From: an uncultured Alphaproteobacteria bacterium | GTDB lineage: Bacteria; Pseudomonadota; Alphaproteobacteria; CAKMZR01 | Direction: 5' to 3' | NCBI GenBank assembly: GCA_929200455.1 | Contig: CAKMZR010000115.1 | Span: 1 to 5,549, forward strand | Length of the DNA stretch: 5,549 nt | In this document: positions 1 to 5,541 of the stretch, in pieces | How the letters are laid out: the number at the start of each line of letters is the position of its first letter | Position numbering within the stretch: the first letter of the stretch is position 1 | Program-made: the position numbers and the translations under genes | The notes under the pieces: model-generated | The model's input: the letters and a program-made list of their open reading frames with translations, nothing else | Databases searched by the model: none | What the model was told of the DNA's origin: nothing

Positions 1-392
1 GTGCACATCACCGTAAACTCACCCTCACGACCCGCAACCACAAATGGCTGATTCACAATCATCCGCAAAACTTGTCGCGAAAAATACGAATCAAGAGGAC
101 GCTTGTTCACCGTAAAACCACTCTTGCCTGGCTTTATCCACACACGTGCAACCGAACTCTTACGGCGGCCCGTCGCGTAAGCACGACCCCATGCATCCTT
201 CTCAGGAACCTTCTCCTCAACCTCCACCACCTCAGGAACAGCCTCCTCAACCTCCACCACCTCAGGAGAAGACAAAACTTCCTCCACCTTTTCTTCCTTC
301 TTCTTCTTTTCCTTCACACCCGATACAGAACGTCCCCCAAACTTGTCCTGCAACTGACGCATCTTCTCTTCCATGTCTTCTTCTTCTGTCAT
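1..392 (-). CDS. rpsI: 30S ribosomal protein S9, C-terminal part missing (runs off the window edge)
   Basis: Small-subunit ribosomal protein S9; in the family its C-terminal tail reaches the P-site tRNA, but that part lies outside the window. I see 130 complete codons from an ATG at 392-390. The S9 core starts near residue 67 with GRAYATGRRKSSVARVWIKPG and continues to LRMIVNQPFVVAGREGEF, a close match to alphaproteobacterial S9. Residues 1-66 are an unusual charged extension: a lysine/glutamate-rich stretch (about 27-40), then a tandem repeat of PEVVEVEE. The start is supported by GAGAGG seven bases upstream. It lies 17 bp downstream of rplM, the usual L13-S9 operon order. Alphaproteobacterial S9 proteins often have N-terminal extensions, but this one is long and acidic. 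Identification is firm; the exact start is very likely, because an internal start at Met7 or Met11 would change little. Confidence 0.96.
   Translation of the reverse strand, partial: MTEEEDMEEKMRQLQDKFGGRSVSGVKEKKKKEEKVEEVLSSPEVVEVEEAVPEVVEVEEKVPEKDAWGRAYATGRRKSSVARVWIKPGKSGFTVNKRPLDSYFSRQVLRMIVNQPFVVAGREGEFTVMC
213..272 (-). repeat. Two-copy 30-bp in-frame tandem repeat inside the S9 extension
   Basis: Bases 213-237 and 243-267 are identical over 25 bp with a period of exactly 30 bp. On the minus strand the period encodes ten residues, giving PEVVEVEEAV followed by PEVVEVEEKV. A third, partial unit (the codons for VPE) follows. Because the period is a multiple of three, gain or loss of a copy would keep S9 in frame. 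The near-perfect DNA identity suggests a recent duplication within the extension. Confidence 0.85.
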
Positions 393-409
393 CCTTCAAC
401 CTCTCGTCT

Positions 410-898
410 CTAACGACTTCTCAAACGATTCTTTACATTCATCGAACCAAAATCCAACTTCTCAAGCTTCTGACCTCCGTGAGGATGCGTCTCTCCCCTG
501 TACACATGCAACTTCTTCATCTGCAAACGACCAAGCGTGCCACGTGCTATCATACGACGAACCGCCATCTTCAAAACACGAGGGGCATACTCACCCTCCA
601 AAAGATCATGCACCCGAGTTTCCTTCACGCCTCCAGGATAGCCCGTGTGACGGTGATACACCTTCTGCGACCTCTTGCGACCCGTCAATACCACGCCCTC
701 CGCATTAATCACAACCACATGATCTCCCACATCCGCATGGGGCGTGTATGTCGCCTTGTGCTTGCCTCGCAAACGACGCGAAATCTCCGTCGCCAAACGA
801 CCCAAAACCAAACCCCTCGCATCTACAAGGTGCCACTTCGTTTCTACTTTGTTTTCTGCTCCCGGAACCCACGTCCGAGATGAAGCCGTATGCATCAT
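410..898 (-). CDS. rplM: 50S ribosomal protein L13
   Basis: Large-subunit ribosomal protein L13, an early-assembling 23S rRNA-binding protein. The 162-residue product carries the family blocks in order: WHLVDARGLVLGRLA (about 22-36), LRGKHKATYTPHADVGDHVVVINA (43-66), HTGYPGG (84-90), RMIARGTLGR (115-124) and VYRGETHPH (132-140). The length is a little above the roughly 142 residues of E. coli L13, mainly from the extended N-terminus and a basic tail ending RLRSR, as in alphaproteobacteria. Two adjacent ATG codons (898-896 and 895-893) could start it; AGAAAGG sits 5 or 8 bases upstream of them, so the second is equally likely. It precedes rpsI by 17 bp, and the two are surely co-transcribed. 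Confidence 0.97.
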   Translation of the reverse strand: MMHTASSRTWVPGAENKVETKWHLVDARGLVLGRLATEISRRLRGKHKATYTPHADVGDHVVVINAEGVVLTGRKRSQKVYHRHTGYPGGVKETRVHDLLEGEYAPRVLKMAVRRMIARGTLGRLQMKKLHVYRGETHPHGGQKLEKLDFGSMNVKNRLRSR

Positions 899-954
899 AC
901 AGACCTTTCTCTAAATCTAATACTCACTCGCAAAAATACCCCGCCCCTCCCATC

Positions 955-983
955 CTTCTACCCTCCATAATCCACAAGGTCAA
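955..983 (-). promoter_or_regulatory. Candidate sigma-70-type promoter for rplM-rpsI
   Basis: In the 95-bp gap between the deacetylase stop and rplM, the minus strand reads TTGACC (983-978), a 17-base spacer and TAGAAG (960-955). These match the consensus hexamers at 5/6 and 4/6 positions with ideal spacing. The leader to the rplM ATG would be about 50 bases. The site would let the ribosomal operon be transcribed independently of the upstream deacetylase gene. This is pattern matching only. Confidence 0.4.
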
Positions 984-993
984 GGAAAATATC

Positions 994-1989
994 TCAACCC
1001 AATTCCTTACCCTCCAAAAAAACCATCAAGGTCGTCATCGGGACAAAAATATATCCACGCTCGCGACCCGACTTCAGCCAAGCCTTCAATAGGGACAACG
1101 TCTCCACATACGGGTGGGCTATCGCTACCGCATAGCCCCGATCCGACGCCAATGCTTCCACCTCCTTTATACGCTTCCTTATCTGATGAACCTCCGGATC
1201 ATGATCTATAAAGACATCCCTCACCGCATACGACACCCCCAAATCCTTCGCGACACGCCAGCCCTTGCTCTTCGGATGAGTCATCGAATCCAAAAAGGGC
1301 AAATTATACGCCTTCAACTCACGGAGAAAAACTTCCATACCATGCTCCCAACGCGTAAAACGACTCCCCATATGGTTGTTCACCCCCACAACTCCGTCAA
1401 AACGCGTCAAATTCCACAGCATCCTAGCCTCAATATCATCGTCTGCCATGCCTCGCATCAACGCCATCTTACCCACCTTCAGCCTTTCCGCTCCTTCAGG
1501 TTCCATCGGCAAATGCACAAAAATATCATGGCCATTCTCGTCAGCCTCACGTGCCAACTGCTCAGAATATCGGGCATACGGCAAAAGCGATATCGTCACA
1601 GGCTCTCCCAAGCGAACCGCACGCAAACCCTCCTGTAACCTCTCACCCACATCGTCTATCACCACCGCTATCAATCCTCGAGCCCCTTCTCCCACAGCAT
1701 AACGACGACCATGTTCCCTCCAGCGCGAACCCGCCCCCTCCAAAGCCTTCCTCCTCTCTCGAAACAATACATCTCGACCCACCTCTCCAGAAAAATCTCC
1801 TCCCCTCAACGACCCTTCCTCTTGAGAACCTCCATACGCAACCACACCCTCTTCCGCCGATTCATAAGACTCATACACATCAAGAAGATACTCTCCGCCT
1901 CCAGAAAGAACCACCATCATAAAGACAAACACCACCACCAATACACCCGTAATCCCAAATGCAGCCCAAGAAATTATACGATAGCGCAA
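994..1989 (-). CDS. Divergent polysaccharide deacetylase family protein, membrane-anchored
   Basis: Member of the divergent polysaccharide deacetylase family (DUF610/YibQ-like), a branch of the NodB-like carbohydrate esterase fold; the substrate is not known from sequence. The 331-residue product has a single N-terminal membrane anchor (about 6-29) after MRYR, a low-complexity Glu/Gly/Ser-rich linker (about 30-100), then the catalytic domain in the periplasm. Family motifs visible are IAVVIDDVG (107-115), HLPMEP (159-164), VNNHMGS (203-209), LDS (233-235), VFIDHD (259-264) and AIAHPYVETL (289-298); the Asp and His residues in these are likely metal or catalytic ligands. The start is TTG: an in-frame TGA lies three codons upstream, later ATG codons fall inside the membrane segment, and GAGGTGAGG precedes it. 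It begins 17 bp after the Sel1 gene, so it is probably co-transcribed with greA and that gene. Confidence 0.85.
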   Translation of the reverse strand: MRYRIISWAAFGITGVLVVVFVFMMVVLSGGGEYLLDVYESYESAEEGVVAYGGSQEEGSLRGGDFSGEVGRDVLFRERRKALEGAGSRWREHGRRYAVGEGARGLIAVVIDDVGERLQEGLRAVRLGEPVTISLLPYARYSEQLAREADENGHDIFVHLPMEPEGAERLKVGKMALMRGMADDDIEARMLWNLTRFDGVVGVNNHMGSRFTRWEHGMEVFLRELKAYNLPFLDSMTHPKSKGWRVAKDLGVSYAVRDVFIDHDPEVHQIRKRIKEVEALASDRGYAVAIAHPYVETLSLLKAWLKSGRERGYIFVPMTTLMVFLEGKELG

Positions 1990-2007
1990 ACGACCTCAAC
2001 CTCACCT

Positions 2008-2561
2008 CTACGGCTCCAAACGAAACCTTTGTGACTCTTCATCCGACAACACCCCTCCCTCCATCTTTCCATCCTCACGCCACTTCTCCTCCCAAAAAAC
2101 TTGCCAACGACTCGCACGCAACACTTCCTCTTCACTCATATTGCGTCCTATCTTCTTCGCCAAAAATCCAGAACCACGACCCCCCAGAACTTCAGACATC
2201 CTATACAATGCATACGCCGCCACCAAATCCTTTTTTACTCCAGAACCAAATGAATAATAACTCCCCAGCCTCTTCAATGAACGCTCATCACCAGACCTCG
2301 CAGAACGCCTCAACAAATGCAAAAAATCTACAACATCGCCCCCAGAAAAATACAACAACTCATAAAGCGGATAGTCTCCCCACACACATCCACCCTCACT
2401 CAAAGACCTCAGGTAAACCTCTAGTTCATCACCCTCCAAGCCGGAGACCTCAACGAAGCTATCCACCGACTCCCGAGCACATCCCTCTTTGCCTTCTCCA
2501 CCAAAAGCAAACCCTCCTTGCCACAAAAAAAAACCAATAAAAAGTAAACCCTAATCTTCAC
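2008..2561 (-). CDS. Small exported Sel1-repeat protein, reading frame broken or shifted by one base at a T9 run
   Basis: The uninterrupted frame runs from TTG 2526-2524 to TAG 2010-2008 (172 residues), but that TTG has no ribosome site and cuts off a leader. A better start is GTG 2561-2559: it overlaps the greA stop as GTGA and has GAGG five bases upstream. It encodes VKIRVYFLLVFF and then meets nine T (2533-2525), where one extra T is needed to continue into LWQGGFAFG of the main frame. The joined product would be about 184 residues with a classic signal peptide, probably cut after GGFA. The mature part has a Sel1/TPR-like unit, with GSYYSFGSGVKKDLVAAYALY (roughly 88-108 of the 172-residue frame) followed by helix MSEEEVLRASR (130-140). 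Such repeats bind proteins; the partner is unknown. Possible explanations are sequencing error, slippage-dependent expression, phase variation or early decay. Without the shift, translation from GTG would end after about 46 codons. Confidence 0.7.
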
Positions 2562-3031
2562 CCATACCTCACCTCAAGAATTTCATACTCACGTGTCCCG
2601 CTAGGAGTCACCAACTCAAAAACATCTCCCTCAACCTTCCCGATCATCGCACGCGACAAAGGGGCGCGAATCGATATCAAGCCCTTGTCAATATCCGCCT
2701 CATACTCTCCCACCACCTGATACGTCACCTTCTCATCACTCTCGCAATCCTCAAGAACAACGGACGCTCCAAAACGAATCTCAGGACCACTGCCCTCAGA
2801 CGGATCTATCACCTCCACACGACTCGTCAACGTCTCCAACTCCCCTATCCGACCCTCTATAAAACTCTGACGCTCACGCGCCGCATGATACTCCGCGTTC
2901 TCAGACAAATCTCCATGCTCACGCGCTTCCGCTATCGCCCGTATCACAGACGCACGCTCCACATGCTTCAAATTCCTCAACTCTTCCAATACTGTTTCAT
3001 AACCCTTCGGGGTCATCGGAATCCGTTCCAT
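2558..3031 (-). CDS. greA: Transcription elongation factor GreA
   Basis: GreA enters the secondary channel of stalled, backtracked RNA polymerase and stimulates cleavage of the transcript 3' end. The 157-residue product has the family's normal length. It begins IPMTPKGYETVLEEL, followed by the coiled-coil domain with AIAEAREHGDLSENAEYHAA (33-52). The tip acidic residues Asp41 and Glu44 are at the canonical positions. The C-terminal FKBP-like domain shows FGASVVLED (87-95), YQVVGEYEAD (104-113) and ISIRAPLSRAMIGKVEGD (119-136). The ATG is supported by GAGGAG nine bases upstream. It starts 41 bp after the binding-protein gene, with no clear terminator between, and its TGA overlaps the GTG of the Sel1 gene. 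Nothing suggests loss of function. Confidence 0.97.
   Translation of the reverse strand: MERIPMTPKGYETVLEELRNLKHVERASVIRAIAEAREHGDLSENAEYHAARERQSFIEGRIGELETLTSRVEVIDPSEGSGPEIRFGASVVLEDCESDEKVTYQVVGEYEADIDKGLISIRAPLSRAMIGKVEGDVFELVTPSGTREYEILEVRYG
2567..2575 (-). promoter_or_regulatory. Ribosome binding site deciding the GTG start of the Sel1 gene
   Basis: Minus-strand GAGGTGAGG lies inside the last greA codons, five bases before GTG 2561-2559. The alternative TTG at 2526 is preceded only by T-rich sequence. The same GAGGTGAGG motif recurs upstream of the TTG start of the deacetylase, so it seems to be this genome's usual ribosome site. Confidence 0.65.
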
Positions 3032-3072
3032 AGCTCACATCTCCTCATGTACAACACAAAAAAACAAAACAA

Positions 3073-3852
3073 TCACTCTCCCAACCACTTCGCGTTCAAA
3101 TCCTTAAAAAAGGACGTCGCCTTCTTCAGCTCAAGCCAGTGATTCAAAAAATTTAACCACACCTGATCCTCTTGCGATACCAAAAAAGCTCCTGGAGAAC
3201 TCGTAAGAGGCGCCTTCAACGGCACCACCGTCAAAGACGGATGATTAACACGCAAATTCGCCGCGTCTATGTTGCTCGTCAATGACAAATCCGCTCGACC
3301 ACTCAATACCTCTTGGTACTCGCGCGCTGGCGACTCAACCGTCACGATCGTCGCGTGCTTAAAAAACTTCCGAGCCTGACTCTCAAATACCGTTCCCAGA
3401 GTCGTCGCGACCTTCACACCCTCTCGATCCAAGTCAGACCAATCAGAACCGTACTTCCCCACATTCTCCTTAAGACTCATCGGTACCGTCCCAAAATAAA
3501 TATACGGCGACGTGTAGCCCGCAACCTTCGCTCGCGATACACTCACACTCGCACTCGTCGTCATATCATACTTGTCCGCAAGTATACCATTCACCAGCGT
3601 CTTCCAGTCCGTCGCAACAAACTTCAACTCAACACCCATGTCCGACGCCAACTGACGCACCACGTCTATATCATAGCCCTCATACGCCCCCGTCTTCACA
3701 TCGCGGATGCTCATCGGACGAAAATCTCCCGTCGTACCCACACGCAACTCTCCACGCTCCAAAACCTCGTGCAAATGACTCTCTCCCGCCTCCAAAGAAC
3801 CCAAGTCCGACACAAACACCCACAAAAAAATTATCGCCAATACAATACGCAT
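3073..3852 (-). CDS. Periplasmic solute-binding protein, family 3, PheC-like
   Basis: Extracellular solute-binding protein of the amino-acid (family 3) type, 259 residues. Signal peptide about 1-22 (hydrophobic MRIVLAIIFLWVFV, likely cut after LEA). The start of the mature part, LRVGTTGDFRPMSI (36-49), and GYDIDVVRQLASDM (59-72) fit the family-3 signature; SVSRAKVAGYTSPY (104-117) keeps Arg107, aligned with the carboxylate-binding Arg of amino-acid binders. By memory-based comparison it resembles cyclohexadienyl dehydratase (PheC) and its transport relatives, notably at the TTGD.P motif and at ADLSLTSNIDAA (187-198). There, Ser193 replaces the Asp that normally binds the ligand amino group, and Asp196 stands near a PheC Glu. 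So the ligand is unclear, and dehydratase activity is not supported. It is divergent from an amino-acid-type permease, probably its partner. ATG is preceded by AGGTGAG. Confidence 0.85.
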   Translation of the reverse strand: MRIVLAIIFLWVFVSDLGSLEAGESHLHEVLERGELRVGTTGDFRPMSIRDVKTGAYEGYDIDVVRQLASDMGVELKFVATDWKTLVNGILADKYDMTTSASVSVSRAKVAGYTSPYIYFGTVPMSLKENVGKYGSDWSDLDREGVKVATTLGTVFESQARKFFKHATIVTVESPAREYQEVLSGRADLSLTSNIDAANLRVNHPSLTVVPLKAPLTSSPGAFLVSQEDQVWLNFLNHWLELKKATSFFKDLNAKWLGE

Positions 3853-3874
3853 CTCTCACCTGTTAACTTAAAAA

Positions 3875-3903
3875 TTGAAAAAAAATCCTACTCACCCTAC
3901 TCT
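3875..3903 (+). promoter_or_regulatory. Weak candidate promoter for the ABC permease gene
   Basis: TTGAAA (3875-3880), a 17-base spacer and TACTCT (3898-3903) match the consensus at 5/6 and 3/6 positions. A transcript from here would have a leader of about 20 bases before ATG 3932. If real, it rules out TTG 3875 as the permease start codon, since that TTG would be the -35 box. Confidence 0.3.
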
Positions 3904-3914
3904 CGCACTTCCAA
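3885..3914 (-). promoter_or_regulatory. Weak candidate promoter for the solute-binding protein gene
   Basis: On the minus strand TTGGAA (3914-3909) and TAGGAT (3890-3885) are 18 bases apart, each matching 4/6 consensus positions. The leader would be roughly 25 bases and includes the AGGTGAG ribosome site. It overlaps the candidate permease promoter on the other strand. Low certainty. Confidence 0.25.
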
Positions 3915-3931
3915 TACCCTCATCACACATT

Positions 3932-4714
3932 ATGCTCATGCCTATCTCGACCACGAACGCTACCAGAAAGTCACATCCTTTGTCACGCTTTTTCATCATC
4001 ACAATACCCTTTTTTCTCTCAGGATGCTCCGCATCTCATTGGGGATGGCACATCTTGTCTCCCCTCCTACCCAATGGTCAAGAAAATCTCGCTTTCCTCC
4101 TTAGCGGACTCTTCACCACCATCTCCCTCTCTCTACTCTCCATCTCCTCATCCATCATCATCGGACTCGCACTCCTCCTCCTACGACAATCTTCACTCAA
4201 AATCATCAAAACCATCTCCATCTCTCTCATCGAAATCCTTCGCGCCATTCCCATCCTCGTCATGCTCCTTTGGGTCTACTACGGACTCCCCATCACATTC
4301 GGGATCCAACTCTCCCCTTTCGCCGCCGCCGTACTCGCCCTCGCTCTCTCCGATTCCGCTTTCGAAACAGAAATCTTCAGAAGCGGCATACAGTCCGTTC
4401 CCATAGGACAAAAATTAGCCGCTCAAAGCCTCGGACTCAAACCCCTCCACACCTTCCGATTCATCATACTTCCTCAAGCTCTCCGAATCATACTTCCCGC
4501 CCTCGGAAACCAATACATCTACGTCCTCAAAATGTCATCCCTCGCCTCCATCATCGGCGTACTCGATATCACTCGACGCGCAAACGAACTCGTCACCATC
4601 ACCTATAGACCCCTCGAAATCTACTCCTTCCTCGTCCTCGAATACCTCGCCCTCGTACTCGTCGTCTCTTTCGCCGTCAGAAAAATAGAAAAATACTTCA
4701 AAAAACAAGACTAA
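3932..4714 (+). CDS. Amino-acid-type ABC transporter permease with a lipobox-like N-terminus
   Basis: Inner-membrane permease of the HisQ/HisM/GlnP type, 260 residues from ATG 3932. After basic residues 12-19 comes a hydrophobic stretch ending in LSGC (29-32), a perfect lipobox pattern, then a polar segment with HWGW. The permease core follows: membrane segments near 53-84, 97-117 (with RAIPILVMLLWVYYGLP, typical of the family), 126-142, about 187-210 and 229-249. The ATPase-contact loop reads GQKLAAQSLGLKPLHTFRF (159-177), with Leu162 where the EAA motif usually has Glu; LPQALRIILPALGNQYIYVLK (180-200) is standard. No ribosome site precedes the ATG; ATG 3938 is an alternative. The frame extends back to TTG 3875, but that adds 19 unlikely residues. 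It is divergent from the binding protein and likely its partner; no ATPase gene is in view. Confidence 0.88.
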   Translation: MLMPISTTNATRKSHPLSRFFIITIPFFLSGCSASHWGWHILSPLLPNGQENLAFLLSGLFTTISLSLLSISSSIIIGLALLLLRQSSLKIIKTISISLIEILRAIPILVMLLWVYYGLPITFGIQLSPFAAAVLALALSDSAFETEIFRSGIQSVPIGQKLAAQSLGLKPLHTFRFIILPQALRIILPALGNQYIYVLKMSSLASIIGVLDITRRANELVTITYRPLEIYSFLVLEYLALVLVVSFAVRKIEKYFKKQD

Positions 4715-4726
4715 AGCACTTCCCTC

Positions 4727-4755
4727 TTGACACCCCGCTCTCATTGCCATAGTCT
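4727..4755 (+). promoter_or_regulatory. Probable promoter of rplU-rpmA
   Basis: A perfect TTGACA (4727-4732) is followed by a 17-base spacer and TAGTCT (4750-4755, 3/6 match). It starts 12 bases after the permease stop and gives a leader of about 90 bases before rplU. A strong -35 with a poor -10 is common for alphaproteobacterial housekeeping promoters. The leader contains a small GTCTC/GAGAC hairpin (4769-4783) and two copies of TCAAGAAA (4820-4827, 4839-4846), neither clearly meaningful. Confidence 0.55.
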
Positions 4756-4854
4756 TGCGTCCAGTTCTGTCTCATATCGAGACTCTGCTTGTCGTGTGGA
4801 ACCCTATCCCGCTACAACCTCAAGAAAATCACCCACTCTCAAGAAAGTCTTTTC

Positions 4855-5166
4855 ATGTACGCCGTCATCGCAACCAGTGGCCGACAGTTCCGCGTCACCA
4901 AAGGGGCCGTCATCAAAGTCAACGCCGTCGAAGGCAATGTCGGAGATAACCTCTCCTTCAATAACGTCGTCGCTATCGGCGACGAAAAATCTCTCAAAGC
5001 CTCCCCAGACGAACTCAAAAAAGCTTCCGTCAACGGCACGATACTCGAACAGGGCAGAGCGGACAAAATTATCATCTTCAAGAAAAAACGTCGCAAAGGC
5101 TATCAGAAAAAACAAGGCCATCGACAAAACATCACCACAATCCGTATCACCGATATTTCTTCATAA
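4855..5166 (+). CDS. rplU: 50S ribosomal protein L21
   Basis: Large-subunit ribosomal protein L21, a 23S rRNA binder. The product is 103 residues, the same length as E. coli L21. It starts MYAVIATSGRQFRVTKG, matching the family opening MYAVI.TGGKQ.RV, and contains the basic core KIIIFKKKRRKGYQKKQGHR (71-90), where the family signature lies. The open frame extends upstream to 4789, but ATG 4855 gives the family N-terminus exactly; a weak AAGAAAG lies eight bases before it. rpmA follows after 33 bp, the conserved L21-L27 order. Its coding strand has balanced C and G in the basic region, unlike the very C-rich permease upstream. Confidence 0.97.
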   Translation: MYAVIATSGRQFRVTKGAVIKVNAVEGNVGDNLSFNNVVAIGDEKSLKASPDELKKASVNGTILEQGRADKIIIFKKKRRKGYQKKQGHRQNITTIRITDISS

Positions 5167-5199
5167 ACCATTCTCTCAATCTTCTCAGGAGCTTTCATC

Positions 5200-5445
5200 A
5201 TGGCACACAAAAAAGCAGGGGGCAGTTCAAAAAATGGACGAGACACCATAGGACGACGACTCGGCGTCAAACGATACGGTGGCGAACAGGTCAACGCGGG
5301 AACCATCATCGTTCGACAACGAGGAACTCAGTTCTTCCCAGGCAATAATGTCGGCATGGGTAAAGACCACACTCTCTTCGCTACCGCCGATGGACAGGTC
5401 AATTTCAGACATACTCGCGAACGCATCTACGCAAACGTCGAGTAA
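5200..5445 (+). CDS. rpmA: 50S ribosomal protein L27
   Basis: Large-subunit ribosomal protein L27, whose N-terminal tail reaches the peptidyl-transferase centre. The 81-residue product begins MAHKKAGGSSKNGRD, continues RRLGVKRYGGEQVNAG (19-34) and IIVRQRGTQFFPG (36-48), and has GMGKDHTLFATADG (52-65), all standard. It is slightly shorter than the 85 residues of E. coli L27. The N-terminus begins directly with AHKKAGG, so there is no cleaved Firmicutes-type extension. ATG is supported by CAGGAG eight bases upstream. It is in an operon with rplU, and the tRNA gene starts 19 bp after its stop with no visible terminator. In many bacteria obgE follows rpmA; here a tRNA does instead. Confidence 0.98.
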   Translation: MAHKKAGGSSKNGRDTIGRRLGVKRYGGEQVNAGTIIVRQRGTQFFPGNNVGMGKDHTLFATADGQVNFRHTRERIYANVE

Positions 5446-5464
5446 TTCCATCTCCTCTCTACAT

Positions 5465-5541
5465 GCACCCGTGGCTCAATTGGATAGAGCGTCTGACTAC
5501 GGATCAGGAGGTTGGGGGTTCGAGTCCTCCCGGGTGCGCCA
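5465..5541 (+). tRNA. tRNA-Arg, anticodon ACG
   Basis: A 77-base gene folds into a complete cloverleaf. Acceptor stem GCACCCG/CGGGTGC; D arm GCTC/GAGC with a 9-base loop; anticodon stem TCTGA/TCAGG (one T-G pair) around loop CTACGGA with ACG at 5499-5501; 5-base variable region; T arm GGGGG/CCTCC with loop TTCGAGT; discriminator G. The 3' CCA is encoded at 5539-5541. A34 would normally be deaminated to inosine by TadA, so this tRNA reads CGU, CGC and CGA arginine codons. It sits 19 bp after rpmA and may share its transcript. Confidence 0.97.

Noticed and set aside
146..883. Long + strand open frame of 245 codons opposite rpsI and rplM
   Set aside because: It lies antisense to two unmistakable ribosomal genes and its translation is low-complexity (Pro/Ser/His/Thr-rich), as expected from the C-rich strand. 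Other long + strand frames opposite the deacetylase, Sel1 and binding-protein genes are shadows for the same reason.
3032..3072. Possible terminator between the binding-protein gene and greA
   Set aside because: The minus strand has T runs here, but I see no hairpin in front of them, so I do not call a terminator.
3073..3852. Calling the binding protein cyclohexadienyl dehydratase (PheC)
   Set aside because: The resemblance is clear, but the Asp/Glu pair of the TDAIEA region is changed to Ser/Asp, and the neighbouring permease favours a transport role.
3875..3931. TTG at 3875 as the permease start, adding 19 residues
   Set aside because: It has no ribosome site, adds an atypical leader before the signal-like segment, and coincides with a likely -35 box; ATG 3932 fits better.
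4769..4783. Small hairpin GTCTC-ATATC-GAGAC in the rplU leader as a regulatory RNA or L21 autoregulation site
   Set aside because: A 5-bp stem is too short to support a claim, and no known leader motif is recognisable.
4789..4854. N-terminal extension of L21 upstream of ATG 4855
   Set aside because: The L21 family begins at MYAVI, reached exactly from ATG 4855; the upstream open frame is leader sequence.
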